Origin: Syntrophorhabdaceae bacterium
GTDB lineage: Bacteria; Desulfobacterota; Syntrophorhabdia; Syntrophorhabdales; Syntrophorhabdaceae
Reading direction: 5' to 3'
Assembly (NCBI GenBank): GCA_028698615.1
Contig: JAQVWF010000004.1
Span: forward strand, 64,001-128,000
Length of the DNA: 64,000 nt
Both the position numbers and the translations under genes were made by a program. The first letter of the stretch is position 1. Every line of letters begins with the position of its first letter. Below are positions 45,517 to 54,844 of this stretch, in pieces. The notes below the pieces were generated by a model. That model was not told the DNA's origin. It saw only the letters and a program-made list of their open reading frames with translations, and made no database searches.

Positions 45517-47145
45517 ATGCGTTTCTTTCAGAATATCAGGATAGGCAAACGTCTCGGCATTGGTTTCAGCGTTTTCATGATCATCATAGTGCTCATGGCC
45601 CTGCTGGGTTTCAAGATCATTCACGGCGTGGACAGTAAAGCGGGTCATATCGTCGAGACGGCCCTCGAGAAGACGGTCCTTGCCAATACGGTCATGGGGG
45701 TGATCTACAAGGCCTACAGTTCGATGGGCGTCATTGCTTTCACCACTGACGGCGCAGTCATCGAGGCGGAAAAGGAGAACCTCTCCCGGATGCGGCAGGC
45801 CTATGGCGCCGCCCTGGGCAGCCTCGAGAAGCTTGAACAGGACCCGAAGGGGAAAGAGATCATCACCCGCTACAAGGCACTGCACGAGAGGGCGCGCGAT
45901 TCAAACGACAGGCTCATCGAATATGCGACGAACAAGGAGCATGCGAAGGCGATCGAGGTATATCTCAACGACAGCAAGGCTGTGTCTAAAGACATGATCA
46001 CAAGCCTGCAATCCATCATCCGATACCAGGAGGACAATGTCCGCGGCCAATTCCTTTCGATACGCCAGGACAACAAGCGCTATACTGTTGTCCTCATCGT
46101 CTTCGGCATATTCGCGCTCCTTCTGGGCATCATCCTTTCCATCACGATAACGCGAAGCATCGTTGTCCCCATCAGGGGCAACACGCGGGCCGTCAGGGCC
46201 ATGGCGAAGGGAAATCTCACCATCGAGGTCCCCACGGACAGAAAGGATGAGTTCGGCGACGAAATGAAGGCGGCCAAGGAGATGGTGGAGAAGTGGCGCG
46301 AGGTCATCGGCAATCTCAAAGTGGCCGCGGCCAGCATCTCCTCCGCGGGTGTTCAACTCAGCGCCAGCGCAGACCAGATGTCGAAGGGCTCCGGAGAGCA
46401 GGCCAACAGGTCATCCCAGGTCGCGGCGGCCTCCGTGGAGATGTCACAGACGGTCGTGGACATCGCGCGGAACACGAACAGCATAGCGAATTCCGCTGCG
46501 AATGCCGCGAAGATAGCCAAGGAAGGGGAAGAGATCGTCAACCAGGCCACCAGGGAAGTGGAAGAGATAGCCCGGACCGTCGATGGCTCCGCCGAGTCGA
46601 TAAAGACCCTTGGCGAGCGTTCGAACCAGATAGGCGCGATCGTCAACGTCATCGACGATATCGCGGACCAGACGAACCTGCTGGCGCTCAATGCTGCCAT
46701 TGAAGCCGCCCGTGCAGGTGACCAGGGCAGGGGTTTCGCGGTCGTCGCGGACGAGGTGCGCAAGCTGGCGGAGCGGACAGCAAATTCGACCTCCGAGATC
46801 GGCGGCATGATCAATGCAATCCAGAACGATGTTGAACGGGCGGTGATGACGATGAACACCGTCGCAAAAAAGGTCGAGACAGGCGTCGATCTTTCCGGAA
46901 AGGCGGGAGACTCTCTCCGGGTCATCGTGGCAAGCGTCGACGACCTTCTTGGAATGGTGCAGCAGATCGCATCGGCAACGGACGAGATGAGCGCCACGTC
47001 GGAGGAGATCAACCGGGACATTGAACAGATCGCGGCCGTCTCCCGCGAGACATCGGTGAGTTCGGAGCAGACCGCTCAGGCGTCGGGGGAACTGGCGAAG
47101 CTCTCAAGCGATCTCGAAGATATCGTCAGCAGGTTCAGAGTGTGA
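45517..47145 (+). CDS. Methyl-accepting chemotaxis protein (4HB type)
   Basis: A 542-residue chemoreceptor. First membrane helix about 14-34, a four-helix-bundle ligand domain up to about 185, second helix about 188-208, HAMP (about 209-262), then the signalling coiled coil with the hairpin tip [20 protein letters not shown] and [18 protein letters not shown]. No C-terminal CheR pentapeptide. The ligand is not predictable. It is related to the receptor at 61282, with similar tails (ending RFRV and EFSV). No other chemotaxis gene is in the window. Confidence 0.95.
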   Translation: MRFFQNIRIGKRLGIGFSVFMIIIVLMALLGFKIIHGVDSKAGHIVETALEKTVLANTVMGVIYKAYSSMGVIAFTTDGAVIEAEKENLSRMRQAYGAALGSLEKLEQDPKGKEIITRYKALHERARDSNDRLIEYATNKEHAKAIEVYLNDSKAVSKDMITSLQSIIRYQEDNVRGQFLSIRQDNKRYTVVLIVFGIFALLLGIILSITITRSIVVPIRGNTRAVRAMAKGNLTIEVPTDRKDEFGDEMKAAKEMVEKWREVIGNLKVAAASISSAGVQLSASADQMSKGSGEQANRSSQVAAASVEMSQTVVDIARNTNSIANSAANAAKIAKEGEEIVNQATREVEEIARTVDGSAESIKTLGERSNQIGAIVNVIDDIADQTNLLALNAAIEAARAGDQGRGFAVVADEVRKLAERTANSTSEIGGMINAIQNDVERAVMTMNTVAKKVETGVDLSGKAGDSLRVIVASVDDLLGMVQQIASATDEMSATSEEINRDIEQIAAVSRETSVSSEQTAQASGELAKLSSDLEDIVSRFRV

Positions 47146-47277
47146 GAACCCGGGAGAGAGAGTCGGGCAGGCAATAACTTTTCCAATTTCTATTTTCCCT
47201 TGCAACCTTTTGTTTTCACAGAAGAAGGAGCTTCAACGCATTTGAGGCCGGTATTGTGAATTTTTTCCTATGTTTCG

Positions 47278-47307
47278 TTGACAATCGAAATAGAAAATGT
47301 TTAATAT
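47278..47307 (+). promoter_or_regulatory. Sigma-70 promoter of the pyrophosphatase gene
   Basis: A perfect TTGACA at 47278-47283 followed by TTAATA after 17 bases, or TAATAT (47302-47307) after 18. The leader of about 60 bases carries the AAGGAGG ribosome site before ATG 47375. Confidence 0.65.
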
Positions 47308-47374
47308 AGAAAGCCAATCCATACCGTTCCAGGTAATTATGGTTATTTATTATTCATCTCAAAGGAGGTCATAG

Positions 47375-49813
47375 ATGAGTGTCAAAAAAGGGTTAAGCAC
47401 CGCACTATTATTATTGATGTTTATGCTTGTCGCCTTGCCGGCGTTTGCCGGTGAAGCGGACATCGTACTGCCGGATCTTTCGACGGTAACGTTTAATCTC
47501 TTCGGCAGTGCCGTGAGCGGCGTAAGCATCATGTATTTCGGTATCATCATTTGCTTTGTCGGGCTGATCTTTTCCGTCATGCAGGCAAAACAGACGAAGA
47601 ACATGCCTGCCCACAAGTGCATGCTCGATGTTTCCGCGGTAATCTGGGAAACATGTAAGTCCTATCTCGCCCAGCAGGGCAAGTTCCTCTTCATTCTCTG
47701 GGTACTGATCGCGGTCTGTATGGTGTATTACTTCATGGGATTGTCCCATGCTCCTTTTGGCAACATGGCCATCATCCTTGTTTGTTCCATCCTCGGTATC
47801 CTCGGTTCCTACGGAGTTGCATGGTTCGGCATGAGGATCAACACCTGGGCAAACTCGCGGACGGCCTTTGCGTCCCTTCGGGGCAGGCCGGTTGAGGTCG
47901 TCAACATCCCGCTGACCTCGGGAATGAGCGTTGGGCTCCTCCTGGTGAGCGTTGAGCTTTTCTTCATGATCTGCATCCTTGTTTTCCTTCCGAAAGAACT
48001 CGTTGGCCCCAGCTTCATCGGTTTTGCCATCGGTGAGTCTCTTGGCGCCAGTGCACTCAGGATCGCCGGCGGCATCTTCACGAAGATCGCCGATATTGGC
48101 AGCGACCTCATGAAGATCGTCTTCAAGCTTCCCGAAGACGACCCGAAGAACCCCGGTGTTATCGCCGACTGTACCGGTGACAATGCCGGCGACAGCGTCG
48201 GTCCCACCGCGGACGGTTTCGAGACCTATGGCGTTACGGGCGTTGCCCTGGTAGCCTTCCTCGCCCTGGCGCTTGCGGCAAATCCCATGATGTCCGGCAC
48301 CCTGATCATCTGGATCTTCGCAATGCGTATCCTCATGATCCTCACATCCCTTGTTTCCTATTTCATCAACAGGGGTCTCACTTCTTCTCTTTACGGTTCA
48401 AAGACAAAATTCGATTTCGAACAGCCCCTTACCAACCTGGTGTGGATCACGTCGATCGTTGCGATCATCGTTACCTTCTGGGCGAGCTACATGCTCCTCG
48501 GAGAACTGAGTGCCAGTCAGTACCCGGGGCTCTGGTGGGCACTGGCCGTCATCATCTCCTGCGGTACCATCGCCGGCGCTCTGATCCCTGAGTTTACCAA
48601 GGTCTTTACGAGCACCAAATCCCGCCACGTTCAGGAAGTTGTCAGCGCGGCACGCCATGGCGGCGCGTCCCTTGACATTCTCTCCGGTTTTGTTGCCGGT
48701 AACTTCTCCGCTTTCTGGGAAGGTCTGACCATTCTCGTTCTCATGTTCATTTCCTATCTCGTGTCCCAGCATCCTTCGATCGTCGCCCTTATGCCGGCGA
48801 AGTTTGCATTTGCGGCACCGGTTTTCGCTTTCGGTCTGGTGGCCTTCGGTTTCCTCGGCATGGGCCCCGTGACGATCGCTGTTGACAGTTATGGCCCTGT
48901 TTCGGACAACGCGCAGTCTGTCTACGAGCTTTCCAGGATCGAGGCAGTTCCGAACATAAAAGCAGACATCAAGAAGAATTTCGGTTTTGATCCGAACTTT
49001 GACGTGGCAAAAGATTATCTCGAAGAGGCGGACGGTGCCGGGAACACCTTCAAGGCAACTGCAAAGCCCGTTCTCATCGGTACCGCTGTCGTCGGTGCGA
49101 CCACCATGGTCTTCGGTATCATCATTCTCCTCGAGAACATGTACGGCAACGTTGTGGCCCATTTGAGCCTTGTCCAGCCTACAATTATTCTTGGCCTCCT
49201 CATGGGCGGCGCCGTCATCTACTGGTTCACGGGCGCGGCAACGCAGGCTGTCACCACCGGTGCATATCGCGCCGTTGTGTTCATCAAGAAGAACATCAAT
49301 CTTGATAAGGTGGAAGCCTCCATCGAGGACAGCAAGGAAGTCGTGAAGATCTGTACACAGTACGCCCAGAAGGGCATGTGGAACATCTTCATCGTTGTCT
49401 TCTTCATGGCCCTCGCGCTCTCCTTTTTCAACCCCTACTTCTTCATCGGCTATCTCATCGCGATTGCATTCTTCGGCCTCTATCAGGCCATCTTCATGGC
49501 CAATGCCGGCGGCGCGTGGGACAATGCCAAGAAGATTGTTGAAGTCGACCTGAAGGAAAAGGGGACGGCGCTTCACGAAGCAGTGGTTGTCGGCGACACC
49601 GTTGGCGACCCCTTCAAGGACACCTCTTCGGTTTCCATGAACCCCGTTATCAAATTTACGACTCTCTTCGGTCTCCTTGCAACGGAGATCGCGGTGACGA
49701 TTCAGTCTCAGACATTGAAATCCGTCCTCGGTGGCATCTTCTTCCTCATCGCCCTCATTTTCATCTACCGTTCATTCTACGGAATGAGGATCGGTGACGA
49801 GACGCTGGAGTAG
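47375..49813 (+). CDS. hppA: Membrane-bound ion-pumping pyrophosphatase, divergent type
   Basis: An 812-residue membrane pyrophosphatase that couples pyrophosphate hydrolysis to proton and/or sodium transport. The N-terminal 26 residues look like a cleavable signal peptide (LLLLMFMLVALPAFAG). The first active-site motif reads CTGDNAGDSVGPTADGFETY, not the usual NVGDNVGD form. The second has VDSYGPVSDNA, about 25 extra residues, then G556-N-T-F-K560; K at this place is the mark of potassium-independent enzymes. The third, VVGDTVGDPFKDTS, is intact. Whether it pumps H+, Na+ or both cannot be said. Own promoter and terminator. Confidence 0.92.
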   Translation: MSVKKGLSTALLLLMFMLVALPAFAGEADIVLPDLSTVTFNLFGSAVSGVSIMYFGIIICFVGLIFSVMQAKQTKNMPAHKCMLDVSAVIWETCKSYLAQQGKFLFILWVLIAVCMVYYFMGLSHAPFGNMAIILVCSILGILGSYGVAWFGMRINTWANSRTAFASLRGRPVEVVNIPLTSGMSVGLLLVSVELFFMICILVFLPKELVGPSFIGFAIGESLGASALRIAGGIFTKIADIGSDLMKIVFKLPEDDPKNPGVIADCTGDNAGDSVGPTADGFETYGVTGVALVAFLALALAANPMMSGTLIIWIFAMRILMILTSLVSYFINRGLTSSLYGSKTKFDFEQPLTNLVWITSIVAIIVTFWASYMLLGELSASQYPGLWWALAVIISCGTIAGALIPEFTKVFTSTKSRHVQEVVSAARHGGASLDILSGFVAGNFSAFWEGLTILVLMFISYLVSQHPSIVALMPAKFAFAAPVFAFGLVAFGFLGMGPVTIAVDSYGPVSDNAQSVYELSRIEAVPNIKADIKKNFGFDPNFDVAKDYLEEADGAGNTFKATAKPVLIGTAVVGATTMVFGIIILLENMYGNVVAHLSLVQPTIILGLLMGGAVIYWFTGAATQAVTTGAYRAVVFIKKNINLDKVEASIEDSKEVVKICTQYAQKGMWNIFIVVFFMALALSFFNPYFFIGYLIAIAFFGLYQAIFMANAGGAWDNAKKIVEVDLKEKGTALHEAVVVGDTVGDPFKDTSSVSMNPVIKFTTLFGLLATEIAVTIQSQTLKSVLGGIFFLIALIFIYRSFYGMRIGDETLE

Positions 49814-49840
49814 AAAAAAGACGCAGTTCAAGACAATGAG

Positions 49841-49871
49841 AAAGGCGCCCCGAAAAGGGCGCCTTTTTTTT
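49841..49871 (+). terminator. Rho-independent terminator after hppA
   Basis: A 9-base stem AAGGCGCCC/GGGCGCCTT with a short loop (CGAAAA) runs straight into a run of eight T. It stops about 30 bases after the hppA stop codon. Confidence 0.92.
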
Positions 49872-49959
49872 GCGGAAAAGTTTCTTATTTTCGAAAACGG
49901 GTCGTATGGGTGCAATAGGCCTTATGAGCGCTGCGGGCCTGTAGAAGGAACGTTGTTCG

Positions 49960-50178
49960 TTAGGGTTTGTAAATGGTGAAGGTTGTTTCGTCTTTGGCGA
50001 GGGGGCTTCGCAGCCAGTGGGCGCTGCCAGGTTTACATTTTTTGTGTCGCCAGGTCCTGTTGCCCACGTAGAGACCCTCATTCTCTTTTATGCGCTGGCC
50101 GCAGACATAGCAATAATCCTTTTTAAGCTCGTCGAAGAGGGGTTCAGTGTAGTAGAGGGCTTTTTTCTTAGCGGGCAC
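49960..50178 (-). CDS. Small zinc-ribbon-like protein
   Basis: A 72-residue protein with one CYVCGQRI knuckle followed by HKKC (about 24 residues later), a spacing that could bind one zinc ion. It is basic at the N-terminus and has no membrane segment. I start at GTG 50178 because AAAGGAAAG lies 3 bases before it; the frame continues to a TTG at 50226 without a ribosome site. It diverges from polX. Function not recognised. Confidence 0.65.
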   Translation of the reverse strand: MPAKKKALYYTEPLFDELKKDYCYVCGQRIKENEGLYVGNRTWRHKKCKPGSAHWLRSPLAKDETTFTIYKP

Positions 50179-50296
50179 GATCTTTCCTTTATGTGCAAGA
50201 ATACCCGAAGAACGAAGCAATTGCAAGGACTAACGGGGGCCAAGGGTCAACCCGCAAGTGAGGCATCACGGAAGATGCGTCGCGGTAAGAATTGAA

Positions 50297-50325
50297 TTGA
50301 CAGGTCGGTCGACCGACATTACGAT
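50297..50325 (+). promoter_or_regulatory. polX promoter with a palindrome in the spacer
   Basis: TTGACA at 50297-50302, a 17-base spacer and TACGAT at 50320-50325. The spacer holds the perfect 14-base palindrome GTCGGTCGACCGAC (50304-50317), which is where a repressor would block polymerase. Transcription would begin at about 50332, on the polX ATG. Confidence 0.55.
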
Positions 50326-50332
50326 TATAACC

Positions 50333-52054
50333 ATGCCGGCGGGAAATATCGTCACCATTCTTGAAAAGATCGGGATGCTTCTGGAGATAAAGGGCGAAAA
50401 CCCGTTCAAGTCCCGTGCCTATTTGAACGCGGCACAGACGGTGTCGAAGAACGTTGAGGATCTGGACCGGATCGTCTCTGAGGGACGGCTTCGGGAGATC
50501 AAGGGGATTGGCGAGGCAATTGCCGCAAGGATCACCGAATACATGGTTACGGGAAAGATCGATTACTATGAGGAGCTCAAAAGCGAGGTCCCCGAATCGC
50601 TTCTCGAACTCACCGGGGTTCCGAATCTGGGGCCCAAAAAAATAAAGGTTCTTTTCGAAGAGCTGCACATTACGAATGTGGGTCAACTGGAATATGCCTG
50701 CCGCGAGAACCGTCTTGTGAACCTTCCCGGTTTTGGCGAGAAAACGCAGGAAAAGATCCTGAAGGGCGTCGAATTTATCAAGAGACACAAGGGGGAGCAT
50801 CTTTTCGGGGATGTTTATCCCGATGCGGCCGCCATTCGCGATAGGCTTAGGGGGTTGGTTTCCTCGGGTCTTGTTGAGGTCTGCGGGAGCATCCGCAGAA
50901 GAAAGGAGGTCGTCAAAGACATGGACATCCTTGCGGCAGGGGACGACAGGGAGGCGATATCGCTGGCGTTCACAACCCTTCCCGGCATCGAGGAGATCTA
51001 CCTTGCGGGTGAAACGAAGACGTCCTGCCGACTTATCTCGGGGGTCGATGCGGACCTCCGCGTGGTGAGTTTTGCTGAATATCCCTGCGCGCTGCTCTAT
51101 TTCACGGGCAGCAAGGAACATAATGTGCACCTCAGGGGCATCGCGAAAAAGAGAGGCCTGAAGCTCAACGAATACGGATTGTTCGATGGCGACCGGCCCA
51201 TCGCTGTCAGCTCCGAAAAAGATGTCTATCAGGCGCTGGGACTAGCATACATACCGCCGGAGATGCGCGAGGACATGGGAGAGATCGAAGCCGCCCAATC
51301 GGGGATGCTCCCCGAACTCGTTGAAGAGTCCGACGTGAGGGGGGTCTTCCATATCCATACCGATTTCAGCGATGGCTCCGATTCTGTGGAAAATATGGTC
51401 GAGGCGGCGAGGAAGCTGGGATTTTGCTACCTCGGCATATCCGATCACAGCAAGAGCGCCTATTATGCGGGGGGCCTCAAGAAGGACGACCTGTTCAGAC
51501 AGTGGGAACACATTGACGGCCTCAACGAAAAGTGGGAGGATATCCACATATTCAAAGGCATTGAGAGCGACATCCTGCCCGACGGGAGTCTCGATTACGA
51601 CGACGACATCCTGAGACATTTTGACTTTGTCATTGCCTCCATCCACTCGAACTTCAACCTCAAGGGCGATGAGCAGATCACCCGGGTCATAACGGCCATG
51701 GATAACCCCTGGATGACGATGCTGGGCCATCCCACGGGCAGATTGCTCCTGTCGCGGGAGGGCTACGGTATCGACATGAAGACCGTCATTGACGAGGCCG
51801 CAAAGCGCCATGTGATCATCGAGCTCAACGCGAGCCCTTACCGGTTCGATATCGACTGGCGGCATTTGCCATACGCCAGGAGCAAGGGCGTCATGATCTC
51901 GATCAATCCCGACGCCCACAGCACCGCCGGACTCAGCGAGGTTTTCTACGGTGTTGGCATTGCCAGAAAGGGGTGGCAGGAAAAGAAGGACATCCTCAAT
52001 ACCCGAACCAGGGAAGAAGTAGAAAAGGTCTTTCAAAACCGGAGGCGGCGATAG
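50333..52054 (+). CDS. polX: DNA polymerase/3'-5' exonuclease PolX
   Basis: A 573-residue family X polymerase fused to a PHP nuclease domain. The N-terminal helix-hairpin-helix region has LREIKGIGEAIAARI and LTGVPNLGPKKIKVLF. The nucleotidyl-transferase palm has CGSIRRRKEVVKDMDILAA with the two catalytic aspartates. The C-terminal PHP domain starts with FHIHTDFSDGSD (about 340) and keeps ISDHSKSAYYAGGL and the late NPDAHSTAG. Such enzymes fill gaps in base-excision repair. ATG 50333 has no ribosome site. nth, another base-excision enzyme, is the next gene. Confidence 0.96.
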   Translation: MPAGNIVTILEKIGMLLEIKGENPFKSRAYLNAAQTVSKNVEDLDRIVSEGRLREIKGIGEAIAARITEYMVTGKIDYYEELKSEVPESLLELTGVPNLGPKKIKVLFEELHITNVGQLEYACRENRLVNLPGFGEKTQEKILKGVEFIKRHKGEHLFGDVYPDAAAIRDRLRGLVSSGLVEVCGSIRRRKEVVKDMDILAAGDDREAISLAFTTLPGIEEIYLAGETKTSCRLISGVDADLRVVSFAEYPCALLYFTGSKEHNVHLRGIAKKRGLKLNEYGLFDGDRPIAVSSEKDVYQALGLAYIPPEMREDMGEIEAAQSGMLPELVEESDVRGVFHIHTDFSDGSDSVENMVEAARKLGFCYLGISDHSKSAYYAGGLKKDDLFRQWEHIDGLNEKWEDIHIFKGIESDILPDGSLDYDDDILRHFDFVIASIHSNFNLKGDEQITRVITAMDNPWMTMLGHPTGRLLLSREGYGIDMKTVIDEAAKRHVIIELNASPYRFDIDWRHLPYARSKGVMISINPDAHSTAGLSEVFYGVGIARKGWQEKKDILNTRTREEVEKVFQNRRRR

Positions 52055-52103
52055 ACCGCTGCAGCCGCCTGGATCGCCCGGGCGCCGGGGAAGGCTCTTC
52101 CTT

Positions 52104-52188
52104 GTCGTCATACCGGACTTGATCCGGGAGCCAGAGGTTTTTCTATCCCCGCATATTTCCTGGATTCTCGCTCGCGCGGGAATGACGG
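52104..52188. repeat. REP-like intergenic element (copy A)
   Basis: GTCGTCATACCGGACTTGAT begins a segment with the small hairpin CCGGACTTGATCCGG and ends with GCGCGGGAATGACGG. The reverse complement of 59609-59695 matches it along its whole length at roughly 80 percent by eye. It lies between polX and nth. Confidence 0.75.
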
Positions 52189-52210
52189 ATGGGCAGGATA
52201 TTCTTTTCCC

Positions 52211-52240
52211 TTGGACACTCCCCGGCGTAAGTGGTATAAA
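52211..52240 (+). promoter_or_regulatory. Promoter candidate of nth
   Basis: TTGGAC at 52211-52216, an 18-base spacer and TATAAA at 52235-52240, upstream of the ATG at 52271, which has no strong ribosome site. Confidence 0.4.
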
Positions 52241-52270
52241 TGATACATTCTAATTGTCCTGAATTCTGAC

Positions 52271-52903
52271 ATGAAAAAAAATATTGCCCCTGTCTTGAAT
52301 AAACTCCAGGAAATGCACGGTGAGCCCCGGGTGGAGCTTTCCTATACGAACCCGCTTGAACTCACCATTGCGACGGTTCTTTCCGCCCGATGCACCGACG
52401 AAAGGGTCAATGCGGTGACGGAAGGCCTCTTCAGAAAATACAAAACGGTGAAAGACTACCTCAACGCCCCGCCGGCCGAGCTTGAAGAGGACATCCGGCC
52501 CACCGGTTTTTACCGGAACAAGGCGAAGAGCATAAAGAACATCGCCGGTGAGCTTCTCGAGAGATTTCAGGGGAAGGTCCCCGATGATATAGACACCCTT
52601 GCGACTGTGAAGGGGATAGGCAGAAAGTCGGCCAACATGATAGTCGGCCTTGCATACAGCAAACCGGGCGTTATCGTGGACACCCACGTGGCTCGCTTTG
52701 CCGGAAGGCTGGGGCTGACAGCAGGCAAAGACCCCGAAAAGATCGAAGAGGACTTGAAAAGGGAGGTGCCTATGCCCTGGTGGATGGCTTTCTCTCTTCT
52801 TTCGATACTCCACGGGAGATATGTCTGCAAGGCGAAGAAACCCGACTGTTCGCCCTGTCTCCTGCGTGAAGACTGTGATTATTACTCCATGGGAGGAAGA
52901 TAA
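52271..52903 (+). CDS. nth: Endonuclease III
   Basis: Base-excision repair DNA glycosylase/AP lyase for oxidised pyrimidines; 210 residues. The helix-hairpin-helix has VKGIGRKSANMI with catalytic K119; the second catalytic residue is D137 in VDTHVARF. The C-terminal [4Fe-4S] cluster cysteines are in CKAKKPDCSPCLLREDC. It stops one base before the transketolase start region, so tkt may be co-transcribed. Confidence 0.97.
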   Translation: MKKNIAPVLNKLQEMHGEPRVELSYTNPLELTIATVLSARCTDERVNAVTEGLFRKYKTVKDYLNAPPAELEEDIRPTGFYRNKAKSIKNIAGELLERFQGKVPDDIDTLATVKGIGRKSANMIVGLAYSKPGVIVDTHVARFAGRLGLTAGKDPEKIEEDLKREVPMPWWMAFSLLSILHGRYVCKAKKPDCSPCLLREDCDYYSMGGR

Positions 52904-52904
52904 G

Positions 52905-54797
52905 ATGTTTGATTCGGAAAAACTGACGGAGAAGCAGATCCAGGACTTGAACGAACTGTCACGACTTGCCAGGGGCGATATTATAACCATGACCCGTTTG
53001 GCCGGTACAGGCCACCCCGGCGGGTCCATGTCATCCCTCGACCTTTACCTGACCGTCTTTTCCCAGGCGGATCTCACGGGGGAGGACGCCGACCAGATCG
53101 TGATAAGCCACGGCCATACGTCCCCGGGGGTATATGCAAGCCTTGCCCGTCTCGGCCATATGCCCATCGAAGAGGTCGTTGCCTTTTTCAGGAAGACGGG
53201 CAGTCCCTTCGAAGGCCACGTGGTCAACGGCATACCTTTTATCAGGTGGTCTACCGGCAACCTCGGTCAGGGCCTGTCGGCCGGCGCAGGTTTTGCCATC
53301 GCCTCGAAGATGCGCGGCAGTTCGTCGCACGTGTACGTCTTTATGGGCGACGGTGAACAGCAGAAGGGACAGATCTCCGAAGCGCGGCGGCTTGTCGTGA
53401 AATACGGCCTTACGAACATAACCGTTCTGGTGGACTTCAATAGACTGCAGATCAGCGGCAGCACCGACGTCATCATGCCTCAGAACATCGTAGAGAACTA
53501 CCTGTCTGACGGATGGGATATTATCGAGATCAACGGCCACGATCATCAGGAGATATACGGTGCCATGAAGAAGGCCAGGGCAGTCGAGAACCCGGTGTGC
53601 ATCATCGCCAACACGGTCATGGGCAACGGGGTCCCTTTCATGGAGAACAAGGAGAAATTCCATGGCAGCCCCGTCAGCGAGGCGGAGTACAAGGAAGCCA
53701 TGGGCATCCTCGGTCTGGAGGACAAACTCGACTATTACAGGGAAAAGAGAAAGGGAAAATGGACGTTCCAGCTGTCTCGCGAGGAATACGACCTTCAGAT
53801 CGATGCCGGTGCGCCCTTCACATACCAGGAATCCGACAAGGTCGACAACCGCAGTGCCTTTGGGAAGGCGTTAAAGGACATGGGGGACAAGAACATCCCT
53901 CATGGACGCCCTGTAAGCGCTTTCGACTGCGATTTGGCAAGCTCGGTCAAAACGGCCGATTTTGCGAAGGCCTATCCGGACTATTTCTTTCAGGGCGGCA
54001 TCCAGGAGCATAATACGGCGACCGTGGCGGGAGCCCTGTCGGCCAAAGGCGTGCTCACCTTTTTTGCGGACTTTGGTGTCTTCGGCATCGATGAGACCTA
54101 CAACCAGCAGCGCATAAATGACATCAACGCCACGAATCTGAAGACGGCCATCACCCACGTGGGCCTTGACGTCGGTCCCGACGGAAAGACCCATCAGTGT
54201 ATCGATTATATCGGTCTTGCCCGCGGGATGTACCGGGCAAGGACGATCGTTCCCTGCGACCCCAACCAGACGGACCGGGTCATCCGCTACGTGGCGGGAA
54301 GGCCGGGAAATTTCTTTGTCGGGATGGGGCGCAACCGCTGGCCGGTTATGTACGGGAAGGATGGGGAAGCCTGCTTTGCCGGCGATTACCTTTTCGAATA
54401 CGGAAAGATGGACCTCATGGCTGATGGAACGGACGGTGCCATCATAACCTATGGAGGACTTGTTTCAAAGGCACTTGCCGCAAGAGAGAAGCTTACCGGG
54501 ACGGGAAAGACCTTTGCGGTGGTGAACATGCCCTGCGTGGACGAGGCCGACGAGACCATGATGGCAAAACTGGCCGCTCTGCCCTGCATCGTTACCTATG
54601 AGGACCACAACGTCAAGACCGGAATCGTTCCCGTCATCACCGGATCTCTCCTGAAACTCGGATTCAGGGGCGCCTTCATTTCCCTTGGTGCCACCTCCTA
54701 CGGGGCATCGGGCGATACGGACGAGGTGCTGGCAAGTCAGGGTCTGGATGTGGAAAGTGTGATCGCGATAATACTAAAGACTTTAAAGGAAAAATGA
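52905..54797 (+). CDS. tkt: Transketolase
   Basis: A single-chain transketolase of the pentose-phosphate pathway, 630 residues. The N-terminal TPP half has TGHPGGSMSSLDLYLTVF, ISHGHTSPGVYASLARLG and GDGEQQKGQISEARRL; the C-terminal half has GIQEHNTATVAGALSAKGV and VGLDVGPDGKTHQCIDYIGL. It is shorter than E. coli TktA (about 660) and its active-site loops differ somewhat, so a related sugar ketolase is possible. ATG 52905 follows GGGAGGAAG; the frame is open back into nth. Confidence 0.9.
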   Translation: MFDSEKLTEKQIQDLNELSRLARGDIITMTRLAGTGHPGGSMSSLDLYLTVFSQADLTGEDADQIVISHGHTSPGVYASLARLGHMPIEEVVAFFRKTGSPFEGHVVNGIPFIRWSTGNLGQGLSAGAGFAIASKMRGSSSHVYVFMGDGEQQKGQISEARRLVVKYGLTNITVLVDFNRLQISGSTDVIMPQNIVENYLSDGWDIIEINGHDHQEIYGAMKKARAVENPVCIIANTVMGNGVPFMENKEKFHGSPVSEAEYKEAMGILGLEDKLDYYREKRKGKWTFQLSREEYDLQIDAGAPFTYQESDKVDNRSAFGKALKDMGDKNIPHGRPVSAFDCDLASSVKTADFAKAYPDYFFQGGIQEHNTATVAGALSAKGVLTFFADFGVFGIDETYNQQRINDINATNLKTAITHVGLDVGPDGKTHQCIDYIGLARGMYRARTIVPCDPNQTDRVIRYVAGRPGNFFVGMGRNRWPVMYGKDGEACFAGDYLFEYGKMDLMADGTDGAIITYGGLVSKALAAREKLTGTGKTFAVVNMPCVDEADETMMAKLAALPCIVTYEDHNVKTGIVPVITGSLLKLGFRGAFISLGATSYGASGDTDEVLASQGLDVESVIAIILKTLKEK

Positions 54798-54822
54798 CCA
54801 ATTATCCGTTGCCCTGGTCATT
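54793..54822. repeat. Short inverted repeat AATGACCA/TGGTCATT over the tkt stop
   Basis: AATGACCA (54793-54800), with the tkt TGA inside, pairs with TGGTCATT (54815-54822) across a 14-base loop. The unit is the same as in the long inverted repeats at 5992 and 39593, so it looks like a minimal member. Confidence 0.6.
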
Positions 54823-54844
54823 AGCTTAAAAAAAGGGGTGTGCT

